DNA of 61,779 nucleotides from positions 1-61,779 of the forward strand of contig JACPPV010000021.1 of NCBI GenBank assembly GCA_016190825.1. The letters are read 5' to 3'. The notes beneath the pieces were generated by a model. That model was not told the DNA's origin. It did not search any database and was given only the letters and a program-made list of their open reading frames with translations. Numbering within the stretch: the stretch's first letter is position 1; each line of letters opens with the position of its first letter. The position numbers and the translations under genes are program-made. This stretch comes from Chloroflexota bacterium. GTDB taxonomy: Bacteria > Chloroflexota > Dehalococcoidia > Dehalococcoidales > UBA2162. Shown piece by piece: positions 46,464 to 53,884 of the stretch.

Positions 46464-47576
46464 TCAATTTTTGCGCCTGGCCAACGGCTCGTAGACGCAA
46501 TACGGTTCACCTTCAAGGCAGTCGCCGGTCGTTTCGTAGGCGCGCGCCCGGCAGCCGCCGCAGATTCTCTTGTATTCGCATTCGCCGCATTTACCGCCGT
46601 AATTTGCCAGATTGCGCAGGCTGGTGAAAAGCGGCGAGTTGTTCCATATCTCGTGGAAAGGCTTCTCCCTGACGTTACCGGCGGGCAGGCTGAGGTATCC
46701 GCAGCCCTGGACATCTCCCCGGTGCGAAATAAAGGCGAATCCCGTTCCGGCCAGGCAGCCGCGGGTAATGGAGTGCATCGAAGGGCGGCCGCCGGTAGCC
46801 TGGGGCGGCGCAGCCCCGTGTGAACGCATTTCCTTTTCCCTTTGTTTCATCACCCGTGAATAGTGCGGCGCACAGGTGGGCTTGAAAAAGAAGCTTTCGC
46901 CGAGTTCCTGCACACGGTCAAATATCCAGTTCAACGTCTCCTCGTACTGCTGCGGTGACAGCTCCACCAATTCCAGTCTCTTTCCCCGTCCGGTGGGTAC
47001 CAGCAGGAAGGGATGGAAGGCGATGGCGCCGGCTTTCTGCGCCAGGGTGAGGAGGTCGTCAAGGTATTCCACATTCATTTTGGTTATGGTGCTGTTTACC
47101 TGTATCTCGATGCCGGCCTTGCGGGCGTTGGCAATTCCCTCCAGCGCATTGGCGAAGGCTCCGCTCTGTCCCCGGAACTTGTCCTGCAGTTCTGGCGTGG
47201 GAAAATCCAGGCTGATGGCTACGCGAGAGAGGGGGATTTCCTTCAATTTCGTGGCCACCTCCGGGTTGATGAGGGTGCCATTAGACCCCATAACCACTCT
47301 CAGCCCTTTACTTGCCGCGTAATGTCCGATTTCGTAGACGTCATTACGGAAGAGCGGCTCGCCCCCGCTGAGGATGAGTATCGGCTTGCCTATCTCCAGT
47401 ATCTCGTCGATGACCTTGAAGCATTCCTGTGTGGATAGCTCACCATCGTATTGGATTCCTTCGGATGAGCCACGGCAATGGGCGCAAAAAAGATTGCAGC
47501 CTTTAGTAATTTCCCAGGCTATAAGCTGCGCCCGCGGAATGAGTATATTCGGGTCGCCAGGCATTCTTAGCTGCAT
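46464..47576 (-). CDS. ahbD: Radical SAM heme synthase (AhbD-type)
   Basis: 370 residues. The CxxxCxxC cluster is at Cys27, Cys31 and Cys34 (ITKGCNLFCAHC); GGEPLFR follows; the C-terminal SPASM-like region has CGECEYKRICGGCRARAY and EGEPYC for extra Fe-S clusters. AhbD oxidatively decarboxylates the two propionates of Fe-coproporphyrin III to vinyls, giving heme b anaerobically. I chose ATG 47576 because AAGGAGA lies seven bases upstream; the start overlaps the ahbC stop by ten bases. Confidence 0.9.
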   Translation of the reverse strand: MQLRMPGDPNILIPRAQLIAWEITKGCNLFCAHCRGSSEGIQYDGELSTQECFKVIDEILEIGKPILILSGGEPLFRNDVYEIGHYAASKGLRVVMGSNGTLINPEVATKLKEIPLSRVAISLDFPTPELQDKFRGQSGAFANALEGIANARKAGIEIQVNSTITKMNVEYLDDLLTLAQKAGAIAFHPFLLVPTGRGKRLELVELSPQQYEETLNWIFDRVQELGESFFFKPTCAPHYSRVMKQREKEMRSHGAAPPQATGGRPSMHSITRGCLAGTGFAFISHRGDVQGCGYLSLPAGNVREKPFHEIWNNSPLFTSLRNLANYGGKCGECEYKRICGGCRARAYETTGDCLEGEPYCVYEPLARRKN

Positions 47577-48751
47577 ATTCCGATCTCCTTGTCGGTCAAA
47601 TAGCAGGCCGGGTCTTCCGCCCAGACATCGCCGAATACTGCCTCGGCGCGTATCCGCAGGTTGCCGTTGCAAATGCCCAGGTACTGGCACCGGGCGCAGC
47701 GTCCCTTAAGCAATTGTTTGCGGTCCCTCAATCCACGCAGGAGAGGCTCCGAGTTATCCGACCATATGTCCCCGAATTTCCGGTCCTTTACGTTCCCCAG
47801 GGTATAGTGCCACCAGAATTGGTCGGGGTGGACATTGCCCAGATCATCAACGGCGCTGATCATCTGCCCGGAGTTGTTGCCGCCGTTTGTCTCAAGCAGG
47901 GCGAGCACCTTTTCCGCGCGGTCGGGGTCCTGTTCCTTCAGTTTCAGATAGAGATAGATGCCATCGGCATGGTTGGCAACAGTGAGGACTTCCTTGGGGT
48001 GCCCGCGTTGGTAAATATCTATGGTCTCCCGGTAAATCGTGTCAATTACTGCCCTGGTATCGGCGTAGGAAATATCTTCTTTTTGCAGGCGGTCGCCGCG
48101 CCCGGCATAGGCGAGATGGTAGAAGCAGACGCGGTTGATTCCTTCTTCTTCCACCAGCCGGAAAATCGAAGGTATTTCCTGGTGGTTGAAGTGAGTCATC
48201 GTCAGGCGCAACGATACCCTGATGCCTCGCTCGAGGCAGCGCCTGATACCTCGCAGCGCGTCATCGTAGGCGCCGTTCCGTCCTCGAAAATAGTCGTTCT
48301 TCTCGCCAATGCCATCCAGGCTTATTCCAATTTCGGCGAAGCCGATCTCGCTTATCTTTCTGGCGGCCTCGTCAGTTATCAGCGTGCCGTTGGTTGAAAT
48401 GACAAGTCTGAGCCCCTCCTCTTTGGCAAAGCTGGCCAGCTCGAATAAATCTTTTCTGAGCAACGGCTCGCCGCCGGAGAACATGAGCACCGGCACGCTG
48501 AATTCAGCTACGCCGCTGATGAATTGCCGGGCCGTCGCGGTATCCATTTCCCCCGCTGACCTGGTGGTATCGGCGCTGGCATAGCAGTGCATGCAGCCGA
48601 GATTGCATTGCCGGGTGCAGTTCCAGACCAGTACCGGGCGTGGGACGCGGTTCGGCTCAGCCGTCGCCGGGTTGTGTGCTCTGGAATGGCTGTAACGGAG
48701 ATTGTCCATTGGGCCAAGGGCATCACAGAGCAAACGGGAAAAGGATATCAT
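47567..48751 (-). CDS. ahbC: Radical SAM didecarboxysiroheme deacetylase (AhbC-type)
   Basis: 394 residues. Radical SAM cluster Cys49, Cys53, Cys56 (TRQCNLGCMHCYASA), GGEPLLRKD, and a C-terminal cysteine cluster (GRCARCQYLGICNGNLR, then ACYLTD). DQFWWHYTLGNV is typical of the AhbC/NirJ branch. It removes two acetate side chains from 12,18-didecarboxysiroheme to give Fe-coproporphyrin III. NirJ for heme d1 is the main alternative; the adjacent ahbD and the lack of nir genes favour heme b. It overlaps the regulator gene by four bases. Confidence 0.9.
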   Translation of the reverse strand: MISFSRLLCDALGPMDNLRYSHSRAHNPATAEPNRVPRPVLVWNCTRQCNLGCMHCYASADTTRSAGEMDTATARQFISGVAEFSVPVLMFSGGEPLLRKDLFELASFAKEEGLRLVISTNGTLITDEAARKISEIGFAEIGISLDGIGEKNDYFRGRNGAYDDALRGIRRCLERGIRVSLRLTMTHFNHQEIPSIFRLVEEEGINRVCFYHLAYAGRGDRLQKEDISYADTRAVIDTIYRETIDIYQRGHPKEVLTVANHADGIYLYLKLKEQDPDRAEKVLALLETNGGNNSGQMISAVDDLGNVHPDQFWWHYTLGNVKDRKFGDIWSDNSEPLLRGLRDRKQLLKGRCARCQYLGICNGNLRIRAEAVFGDVWAEDPACYLTDKEIGICS

Positions 48752-49416
48752 CGGGTGCCTCCTTTGGAATCGCCATTGATTTCTTTGCGGTTTTGCTGGT
48801 GCGCCGCTACCAGAGAGACCAGCGCCTCGTCCATAATGTGGGCGACCATCGGGATCGCCTCAACAACGCGCCCGGTGAAACCCTCCCTTTTCTTCATCAG
48901 TTGGGTGGCTGCGTTAATGATGGGGTCACGGTGCAGGATAAAAGCCTCGACTGATGTGGTCAAGGGCAGACCGAGCTCGGCGAGCATTTTGCCCAGGTCG
49001 TGGCCGACGCCGCGGGTAAGTTCGATGGTTGCCTCTCGCCTTGATGGGTCGTTGATGTACCTGATGATGAGGTTAAGTATGCCGCGGCCCAGTTGCCCCA
49101 GTTGCTCCTGGGATTCCGGCGTAAGCTGGCCATACCACGAAGTGTGTTCGATGGCCTTCCGGGAGATTTCTCTGTGGACGTCAACGCTGCCCTCAAGCTC
49201 GGAAACGAGGTCTTTGATACCGTGCATTTTCGTTTGTGAGCTTAAGAGTTTCCTCAGCTCGGTCCGGGAGTAGCGGCGGTGGCCGCCGGGGGTGATGAAT
49301 GCCTTTATCTTGCCTTCATCGGTCCACTGGCGAAGGGTAACCTCACTAACGCCAAGAATCTGGCTTGCCTCCCGGATGCTGAGCAGGGTTTCAATTATCG
49401 AGCGTTTTTCCACCAT
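48748..49416 (-). CDS. MerR-type HTH regulator with a helical sensor-like domain, head of the heme operon
   Basis: 222 residues from ATG 49416 (the frame also opens at TTG 49422). Residues about 14-60 are a MerR/excisionase-type winged helix (SIREASQILGVSEVTLRQW and TPGGHRRYSRTELRKLL). The rest is a helical domain (GHDLGKMLAELGLPLTTSVEA) resembling the RsbRD/PucR-associated N-terminal helical sensors. No Cys metal site typical of metal-sensing MerR proteins is seen. As first gene of the heme operon it may control it and itself; the ligand is unknown. An inverted repeat lies upstream at 49468-49481. Confidence 0.75.
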   Translation of the reverse strand: MVEKRSIIETLLSIREASQILGVSEVTLRQWTDEGKIKAFITPGGHRRYSRTELRKLLSSQTKMHGIKDLVSELEGSVDVHREISRKAIEHTSWYGQLTPESQEQLGQLGRGILNLIIRYINDPSRREATIELTRGVGHDLGKMLAELGLPLTTSVEAFILHRDPIINAATQLMKKREGFTGRVVEAIPMVAHIMDEALVSLVAAHQQNRKEINGDSKGGTR

Positions 49417-49467
49417 GTTCAAAGGTCCGAAGGGACTCAGACCGGCTCCTCATCAGTGTCATGAATC

Positions 49468-49481
49468 TATAGAAATCTATA
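49468..49481 (-). promoter_or_regulatory. Candidate operator upstream of the heme-operon regulator
   Basis: TATAGAAATCTATA: six-base inverted arms TATAGA/TCTATA around AA, about 50 bases before the regulator start, within an AT-rich stretch that also contains -10-like sequences on the minus strand. A site for the MerR-like protein is a reasonable guess. Confidence 0.4.
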
Positions 49482-49647
49482 AAATTCTCAAAAAACCTAA
49501 CTTTTGTAAGAATACACCATTCTTTTGACTTTTGCAAGTGGTTTGTCGGTGAGAAACTACCTGCATTCATTCCCCAAAATACCCCGTTTTCCGCCGGGAA
49601 TAGGGTGATACCGCCGCGTTTTGAGAAGGATGGTGCCTCTTACTTGA

Positions 49648-49676
49648 TTGTTGTGGCAACCTTCCACTGTTAGAAT
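49648..49676 (+). promoter_or_regulatory. Promoter of the DUF72 gene
   Basis: TTGTTG (49648-49653), 17 bases, TAGAAT (49671-49676). Transcription would begin near 49683, just before ATG 49687. The in-frame TTG at 49648 is therefore part of the -35 box, not a start codon. Confidence 0.55.
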
Positions 49677-49686
49677 AGGGTTAGAG

Positions 49687-50409
49687 ATGGGCGCGAAGTA
49701 CTACATCGGCACGTCTGGATGGCACTATGATCACTGGCGCGGGGTGTTTTATCCGGCGGACCTTGGCAGGGCGAAGTGGCTCGAGTTTTACTCGCAGCGC
49801 TTTGATACCGCAGAGCTTAACAATACCTTCTACCGCCTGCCTTCGGAAAAGGCTTTTGCCGGCTGGCGGGAATCATCTCCCCCGGGTTTTGTCTTTTCGC
49901 TCAAGGTCAGCCGCTTTATCACCCATATCAAGCGGTGCCGCGATGTTGCCGTCCCTGTAGACAACTTTATAGAACGCGCCCGGCTGCTTGGGGAGAAGAG
50001 GGGACCGTTGCTTTATCAGCTTCCGCCGAATATGAAGCGCGATGACCGGAGGTTGGAGGAGTTCCTGGAAATACTGCCCGGCGGCGTCAGCCACGTTTTC
50101 GAATTCCGCCATGATTCCTGGCTTGATGACGCGGTGCTGGCCATCCTTCGCCGCTACAATGCGGGTTTTTGCATTTATGACCTTCCCGGCTTCACCACGC
50201 CGGTGACAGCCACCGCCGATTTTGCCTATATTCGCTTTCATGGCAGCCAGTTGCTCTACGGAAGCTGTTATTCTGACGATGAGTTGAACGAATGGGCCAG
50301 AAAGATTCGTACTCTCAGAACGGGGGTGGTATATGCGTATTTTAATAATGATGCTGAGGGTTTCGCCGTCAGAAATGCTTTAACGCTGAGGCATTTGCTG
50401 GAAACGTGA
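49687..50409 (+). CDS. DUF72 family protein
   Basis: 240 residues, predicted TIM barrel of the DUF72 (COG1801) family. Signatures: YIGTSGWHYDHWRGVFYP at residues 5-22, FDTAELNNTFYRLPS, FSLKVSRFITHIKR, FEFRHDSW and YAYFNNDAEGFAV. The conserved acidic and aromatic residues suggest an enzyme, but no activity is established for the family. The gene has its own near-leaderless promoter and stands between the divergent heme operon and sod. Confidence 0.9.
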   Translation: MGAKYYIGTSGWHYDHWRGVFYPADLGRAKWLEFYSQRFDTAELNNTFYRLPSEKAFAGWRESSPPGFVFSLKVSRFITHIKRCRDVAVPVDNFIERARLLGEKRGPLLYQLPPNMKRDDRRLEEFLEILPGGVSHVFEFRHDSWLDDAVLAILRRYNAGFCIYDLPGFTTPVTATADFAYIRFHGSQLLYGSCYSDDELNEWARKIRTLRTGVVYAYFNNDAEGFAVRNALTLRHLLET

Positions 50410-50597
50410 ATATCAAGCTCGACTGCTGTCCTTCATGCACGATAAGTAAATCCTTCTCCTACTCAAAACTCTCGAAAAACCTTCTTGCAATGCAGTATTA
50501 AAAGTTTTCGCATCAAATACGTATGTTCCGCAATGGGTTGAGTCCTTTCGAAGTGGCATAATTAAAAGACAAATATCTGGCAAATGAGGAGGAGGAA

Positions 50598-51218
50598 ATG
50601 GCAACGGTAGCGCAAAAATCATATACCTTACCCGCCCTGCCCTATGGTTATGATGCCCTGCAACCTTATATATCGGAGGAGTTGCTGCGTATCCATCACA
50701 CCAAGCACCACCAGGCGTATGTCAATGGAGCCAATACCATCCTGGACAAGCTGGAAAAGGCGCGGAGAGAAAGCACCGACCTTGATATGAAGGCGATCGC
50801 TAAAGAGTTGTCTTTCAATCTGGGCGGGCACGAGCTCCATTCTATCTTCTGGCAAAATATGGCGCCTGCGGGAAGAGGCGGCGGCGGACAGCCGGTGGGG
50901 AAGTTCGCTGACGCCGTCAGGAAAGATTACCTGTCTTTTGACAGGTTCAAGAAGGAGTTCACCCAGGTGGCGGTCAGTACGGAAGGCTCCGGTTGGGCGG
51001 CAGTCTGCTATTGCAGCGATACCCAGAAACTCGGCGTCATGCAGATAGAAAAGCATAACGTTAATTTCCCGCCCCGCTTCCCTGTTTTGATGGTGCTTGA
51101 CGTCTGGGAGCACGCCTATTATCTGGACTATAAGAATGACAGGGCTAAATTCGTTGAGGCTTTCTGGAACATCGTCAACTGGGGAAAGGTGAACCAGTGG
51201 TTTGAGGCGCATATGTAG
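50598..51218 (+). CDS. sod: Iron/manganese superoxide dismutase
   Basis: 206 residues. Metal ligands by alignment to the family: His33 (RIHHTKHH), His81 ([10 protein letters not shown]), Asp168 and His172 ([10 protein letters not shown]). The residue that hydrogen-bonds the metal-bound water is usually Gln; here the GGHELHS region has Gly as in Mn enzymes and EKHNVNF offers His, as in some archaeal or cambialistic enzymes, so metal use is uncertain. There is no signal peptide, so it is cytoplasmic. GAGGAGGAGG precedes the ATG, indicating strong translation. It implies occasional oxygen exposure. Confidence 0.95.
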   Translation: MATVAQKSYTLPALPYGYDALQPYISEELLRIHHTKHHQAYVNGANTILDKLEKARRESTDLDMKAIAKELSFNLGGHELHSIFWQNMAPAGRGGGGQPVGKFADAVRKDYLSFDRFKKEFTQVAVSTEGSGWAAVCYCSDTQKLGVMQIEKHNVNFPPRFPVLMVLDVWEHAYYLDYKNDRAKFVEAFWNIVNWGKVNQWFEAHM

Positions 51219-51307
51219 GCGATTGAGACTTAGCGTTTGCATAAAGAACAGGACGAATTTCCTTGCCACCGGGGGAGAGGGTAAGGTGAGTTCCGGAGTT
51301 CCGGTAC

Positions 51308-51346
51308 ATGGGGATCATCCTGGCCTTCTCCCATCAAGGGAGAAGG
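51308..51346. repeat. Hairpin repeat, copy 1 (inverted copy at 53593-53632)
   Basis: CTTCTCCC-ATCAA-GGGAGAAG (51325-51345) with upstream GGGGATCATCC. The reverse complement of 53593-53632 matches over about 40 bases. The copy overlaps the 3' end of the methyltransferase gene and supplies its last codons. Confidence 0.6.
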
Positions 51347-51998
51347 GAGGGGACGGTCTTTTACCGCTGTAAAATGAAAGGGTGCCAAAAATAGTTGAGT
51401 ATCGGGCTGTTTCAGCGACCCCTTCGAATCCGGCGTCACGGAACAGCTGAGGCAACCGCCCCTGGATGTTATCGGGCGTTTTTTCGAATCGCCTCATTGC
51501 CAGTGAGACGAGGCGCATGCGAGTATTGTGTGGTTTGCCGAAATCCGCCACATGAAGCTCACCGCCCGGGCGCAGCACGCGAACGGATTCAGAAAAAGCC
51601 GCTCTTTTGTTTTCGGTGCTCAGGTGGTGAAAGACCAGGCTGGAGACAACACGGTCGAAAGACCTGTCCCGGTATGGCAGGCTGAAAGCCGTCCCCAGGT
51701 TGAAAGCGATATCCACCCGGGCCTTCGCCGCCTTTGACCTGCCAATCCTGAGCACTTCCGGATCGGCATCCAGACCTACCACTTCGGCTCCTGGCTGCGC
51801 CTGCTTTATCATTACCGTCAATGTTGCCGTTCCGCAGCCGAGGTCGAGCACGCGGTCTCCCTCTTTGATGCTGGCCTGCTGCACCAGGTGGCGCTTGAAA
51901 GTCGCCTCGTGCAATAAGAGGCGCATCATCGGGTCATAGAGCGGCGTCAGCCAGCGGGAACCAAGAGCGGGAATGTATTTTGTTCGCCTGGCGTTCAT
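51315..51998 (-). CDS. Class I SAM-dependent methyltransferase (UbiE/COQ5-like)
   Basis: 227 residues. Motif I VLDLGCGTATLT near residues 50-61, acidic residue in VVGLDADPEVL, then PYRDRSFDRVVSSLVFHHL and VRVLRPGGELHVADFG. The substrate is unknown. The final residues (PSPPFSLDGRRPG) are encoded by a dispersed hairpin repeat, so the original C-terminus has been replaced or extended. It is monocistronic, divergent from the glycosyltransferase. Confidence 0.85.
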   Translation of the reverse strand: MNARRTKYIPALGSRWLTPLYDPMMRLLLHEATFKRHLVQQASIKEGDRVLDLGCGTATLTVMIKQAQPGAEVVGLDADPEVLRIGRSKAAKARVDIAFNLGTAFSLPYRDRSFDRVVSSLVFHHLSTENKRAAFSESVRVLRPGGELHVADFGKPHNTRMRLVSLAMRRFEKTPDNIQGRLPQLFRDAGFEGVAETARYSTIFGTLSFYSGKRPSPPFSLDGRRPG

Positions 51999-52063
51999 GG
52001 GGCAATTGTATCACACGGCCGGCCCAACATCGGTGTCCCGAAAAAAGGTTGCTCAAGCCAGCC

Positions 52064-52092
52064 TTGTTTTGCCCTGTAGTGGTAGCTATAAT
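52064..52092 (+). promoter_or_regulatory. Promoter of the glycosyltransferase gene
   Basis: TTGTTT (52064-52069), 17 bases, TATAAT (52087-52092), then a leader of about 50 bases with AGGAGAG before ATG 52150. Confidence 0.55.
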
Positions 52093-52149
52093 GAGAGCGA
52101 TTAAGGCGTGCGATAATCGCCATGTAGCAGGAGAGCGAACACGGATGCT

Positions 52150-53037
52150 ATGAAACAACCGGGGTCACCGAAGATAATTGCCGCTATGCCTGCCTATAAC
52201 GAGGCGAAGTACGTCGGCAGCCTCGTATTGCTGTCCAGGCAGTATGCCGACGAGGTCATTGTTGTGGATGATGGAAGCAAGGATGAGACGGCCAGGGTTG
52301 CTGAGCTTGCCGGAGCCACCGTTATCAGGCACGGGCAAAACAAGGGCAAAGGTGTGGCAATCCAGAACATACTGGCAGAGGCTGCCCGGAGAGATGCAGA
52401 CGTCCTTGTTTTGCTCGACGCCGATTCTCAGCATGACCCGCGGGAGATACCCGCTCTGCTCAATGGCGTAGCGCAGGGATTCGATCTCGTTATCGGTTCC
52501 CGGAGAATCAGGCAAAGCGACATTCCCCTCTATCGCCGCGCGGGGCAAAAGGTCTTATCTTACGCGACGCGGGTACTGGCGAGCGGCAAGATTTCAGATA
52601 CAGAGTCAGGATTCAGAGCCCTTTCCAGAAGAGCGATTTCCGAAATCCATCTGAAGGAGAATGGCTTTGCCGTGGAAGCAGAAATGATCTCGGAGGCCGC
52701 CAGTAAGGGCTTGAGGATGACCGAGGTCCCCGTTACCATCATCTACACGGCTGATGGGTCAACCCTGAATCCTATCAGGCACGGCATGGGCAACCTTAAC
52801 CGCATAGCCGTGATGATCTCCGAGAGAAAACCGCTATTGTTTTTTGGCATGGCCGGGGGTGTTTTTATCCTGCTCGGGATTATTGCCGGTGTGATGGTGG
52901 TAAAAACGTTTGCCGCCTCCAGCGTCCTCGCCACGGGAACCGCGCTGCTCTCCATGCTTTTTATCACCGTCGGGATTCTGAGCCTGTTCACCGGAGTAAT
53001 ATTGAACGTGCTGGCGAAGCGAATAGGCAGCAGATGA
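52150..53037 (+). CDS. Family 2 glycosyltransferase with C-terminal membrane tail (dolichyl-phosphate mannose synthase-like)
   Basis: 295 residues. GT-A fold: AAMPAYNEAKYVGSLV, VIVVDDGSKDET (first Asp motif), LLDADSQHDP (DxD) and GSRRIRQSD. Residues from about 228 to 290 form two hydrophobic helices. The domain order matches polyprenyl-phosphate sugar transferases such as DPM1/DolP-mannose synthase and the archaeal AglJ group. It probably loads a sugar on a polyprenyl phosphate at the cytoplasmic face. The sugar is unknown; mannose from the 6974-8764 genes is one possibility. Confidence 0.88.
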   Translation: MKQPGSPKIIAAMPAYNEAKYVGSLVLLSRQYADEVIVVDDGSKDETARVAELAGATVIRHGQNKGKGVAIQNILAEAARRDADVLVLLDADSQHDPREIPALLNGVAQGFDLVIGSRRIRQSDIPLYRRAGQKVLSYATRVLASGKISDTESGFRALSRRAISEIHLKENGFAVEAEMISEAASKGLRMTEVPVTIIYTADGSTLNPIRHGMGNLNRIAVMISERKPLLFFGMAGGVFILLGIIAGVMVVKTFAASSVLATGTALLSMLFITVGILSLFTGVILNVLAKRIGSR

Positions 53038-53211
53038 CAAGTTTCTGAACTTATTTTGCCGCGAATAGTATTGTCTTGCGCTGTCCCTCAGTTTTCTTTA
53101 TGACCTTATTGACTGCATCTGGGGAAAACTGCTCGTTGAGCCTATTGACATTCGTAGCAGGATGGTTTACGCTCAATATAGGCTAAATCTCTAGAGAAAG
53201 GAGGCAGCCCG

Positions 53212-53349
53212 ATGCAAGGGTACTGTGTCAAGTGCCGCGCCAAGAGAGAAATGCAGAGCACGCGGAACATCACGATGAAGAACGGCCGTCCCGCTACTCA
53301 GGGCGTTTGTCCCGTGTGCCGCACGAAAATGTTCAGAATTGGTAAGTAA
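53212..53349 (+). CDS. DUF5679 zinc-ribbon mini-protein
   Basis: 45 residues: opens MQGYCVKCRAKREMQ, has the invariant TMKNGRPATQGVCPVCRTK segment, and ends FRIGK. Two CxxC pairs make a zinc ribbon. The family is known only as DUF5679. AAAGGAGG lies eight bases before the ATG and a strong terminator follows (53382-53434), so it is a stand-alone, well-expressed gene. TTGACA at 53145-53150 may be its -35 box. Short zinc ribbons like this often bind ribosomes or RNA polymerase, but nothing here shows it. Confidence 0.85.
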   Translation: MQGYCVKCRAKREMQSTRNITMKNGRPATQGVCPVCRTKMFRIGK

Positions 53350-53381
53350 CTGACCGTTCGGCAGCTTACCATGTAATAGAG

Positions 53382-53434
53382 CAGGGCTGGGGTTCTCCCT
53401 CCAGAGGAGATGCTCAGCCCTGTTATACTTCTTT
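53382..53434 (+). terminator. Intrinsic terminator of the DUF5679 gene
   Basis: CAGGGCTG (53382-53389) pairs with CAGCCCTG (53415-53422), with a nested CTCC/GGAG stem, followed by TTATACTTCTTT. Confidence 0.65.
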
Positions 53435-53884
53435 AGCCGTTGCATTGTAGTGTCTTATAAATCCATTGAATATTCCCTTCCCCACCTTGACGGGAGAGTT
53501 GTGTGAGCGTGAACTTCATCCCCCCACTTCTTCGGCAAGCTCAGGACAGGTTTAACTGTCTTCCACGCTGGAATGCATATACATTCGCAGTCCCTTCTCT
53601 CTTGATGGGAGAAGGTTGGGATGATCCCCGATGTGTCGGGACTCACCTTGATCCTTCCCACAGGGAGCGAGGAAATGTGTAGAGGCAATTATGCAACTCA
53701 GCGCTAGTACTTAGTTTCAGAAAAAGGCATATAAATAATCCCGTTCGCCCCCGTATCAAGTACGGGGCAGGCTCTGAGCCTGTCGAAGGGCGCGCCGGTG
53801 GTTTCCTTCGGCTTCGCTCAGGACAGGCTAGCTCACCACGAACGGCGCGCATAAGACGGCTTAATTATGCAACTCAGCACTAGT
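53435..53884. other. 450-base repeat-filled gap
   Basis: There is no gene. In order: a CTTCGGCAAGCTCAGGACAGG unit (53527-53547), the hairpin repeat 53593-53615 and the bordered element 53687-53884. Frames through it encode ACPERSRR-type peptides characteristic of such repeats. Confidence 0.55.
53687..53884 (-). repeat. About 200-bp element flanked by 22-bp direct repeats; inverted copy at the right window edge
   Basis: AATTATGCAACTCAGCGCTAGT (53687-53708) recurs with one mismatch at 53863-53884. Between them lie the ACPER-type units. The reverse complement of 53720-53884 matches 61617-61765 over most of its length, including GCCGTTCGTGGTGAGCTAGC and GAAGCCGAAGGAAACCA. The permease stop codon begins directly after the second border. 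Confidence 0.65.

Noticed and set aside
47577-47690. N-terminal extension of ahbD
   Set aside because: It overlaps ahbC coding sequence; AAGGAGA and ATG 47576 define a better start directly before the radical SAM domain.
53643-53852. 69-codon minus-strand frame encoding an ACPERSRR peptide
   Set aside because: It is the translation of the dispersed repeat, without ribosome-binding site or conserved protein.
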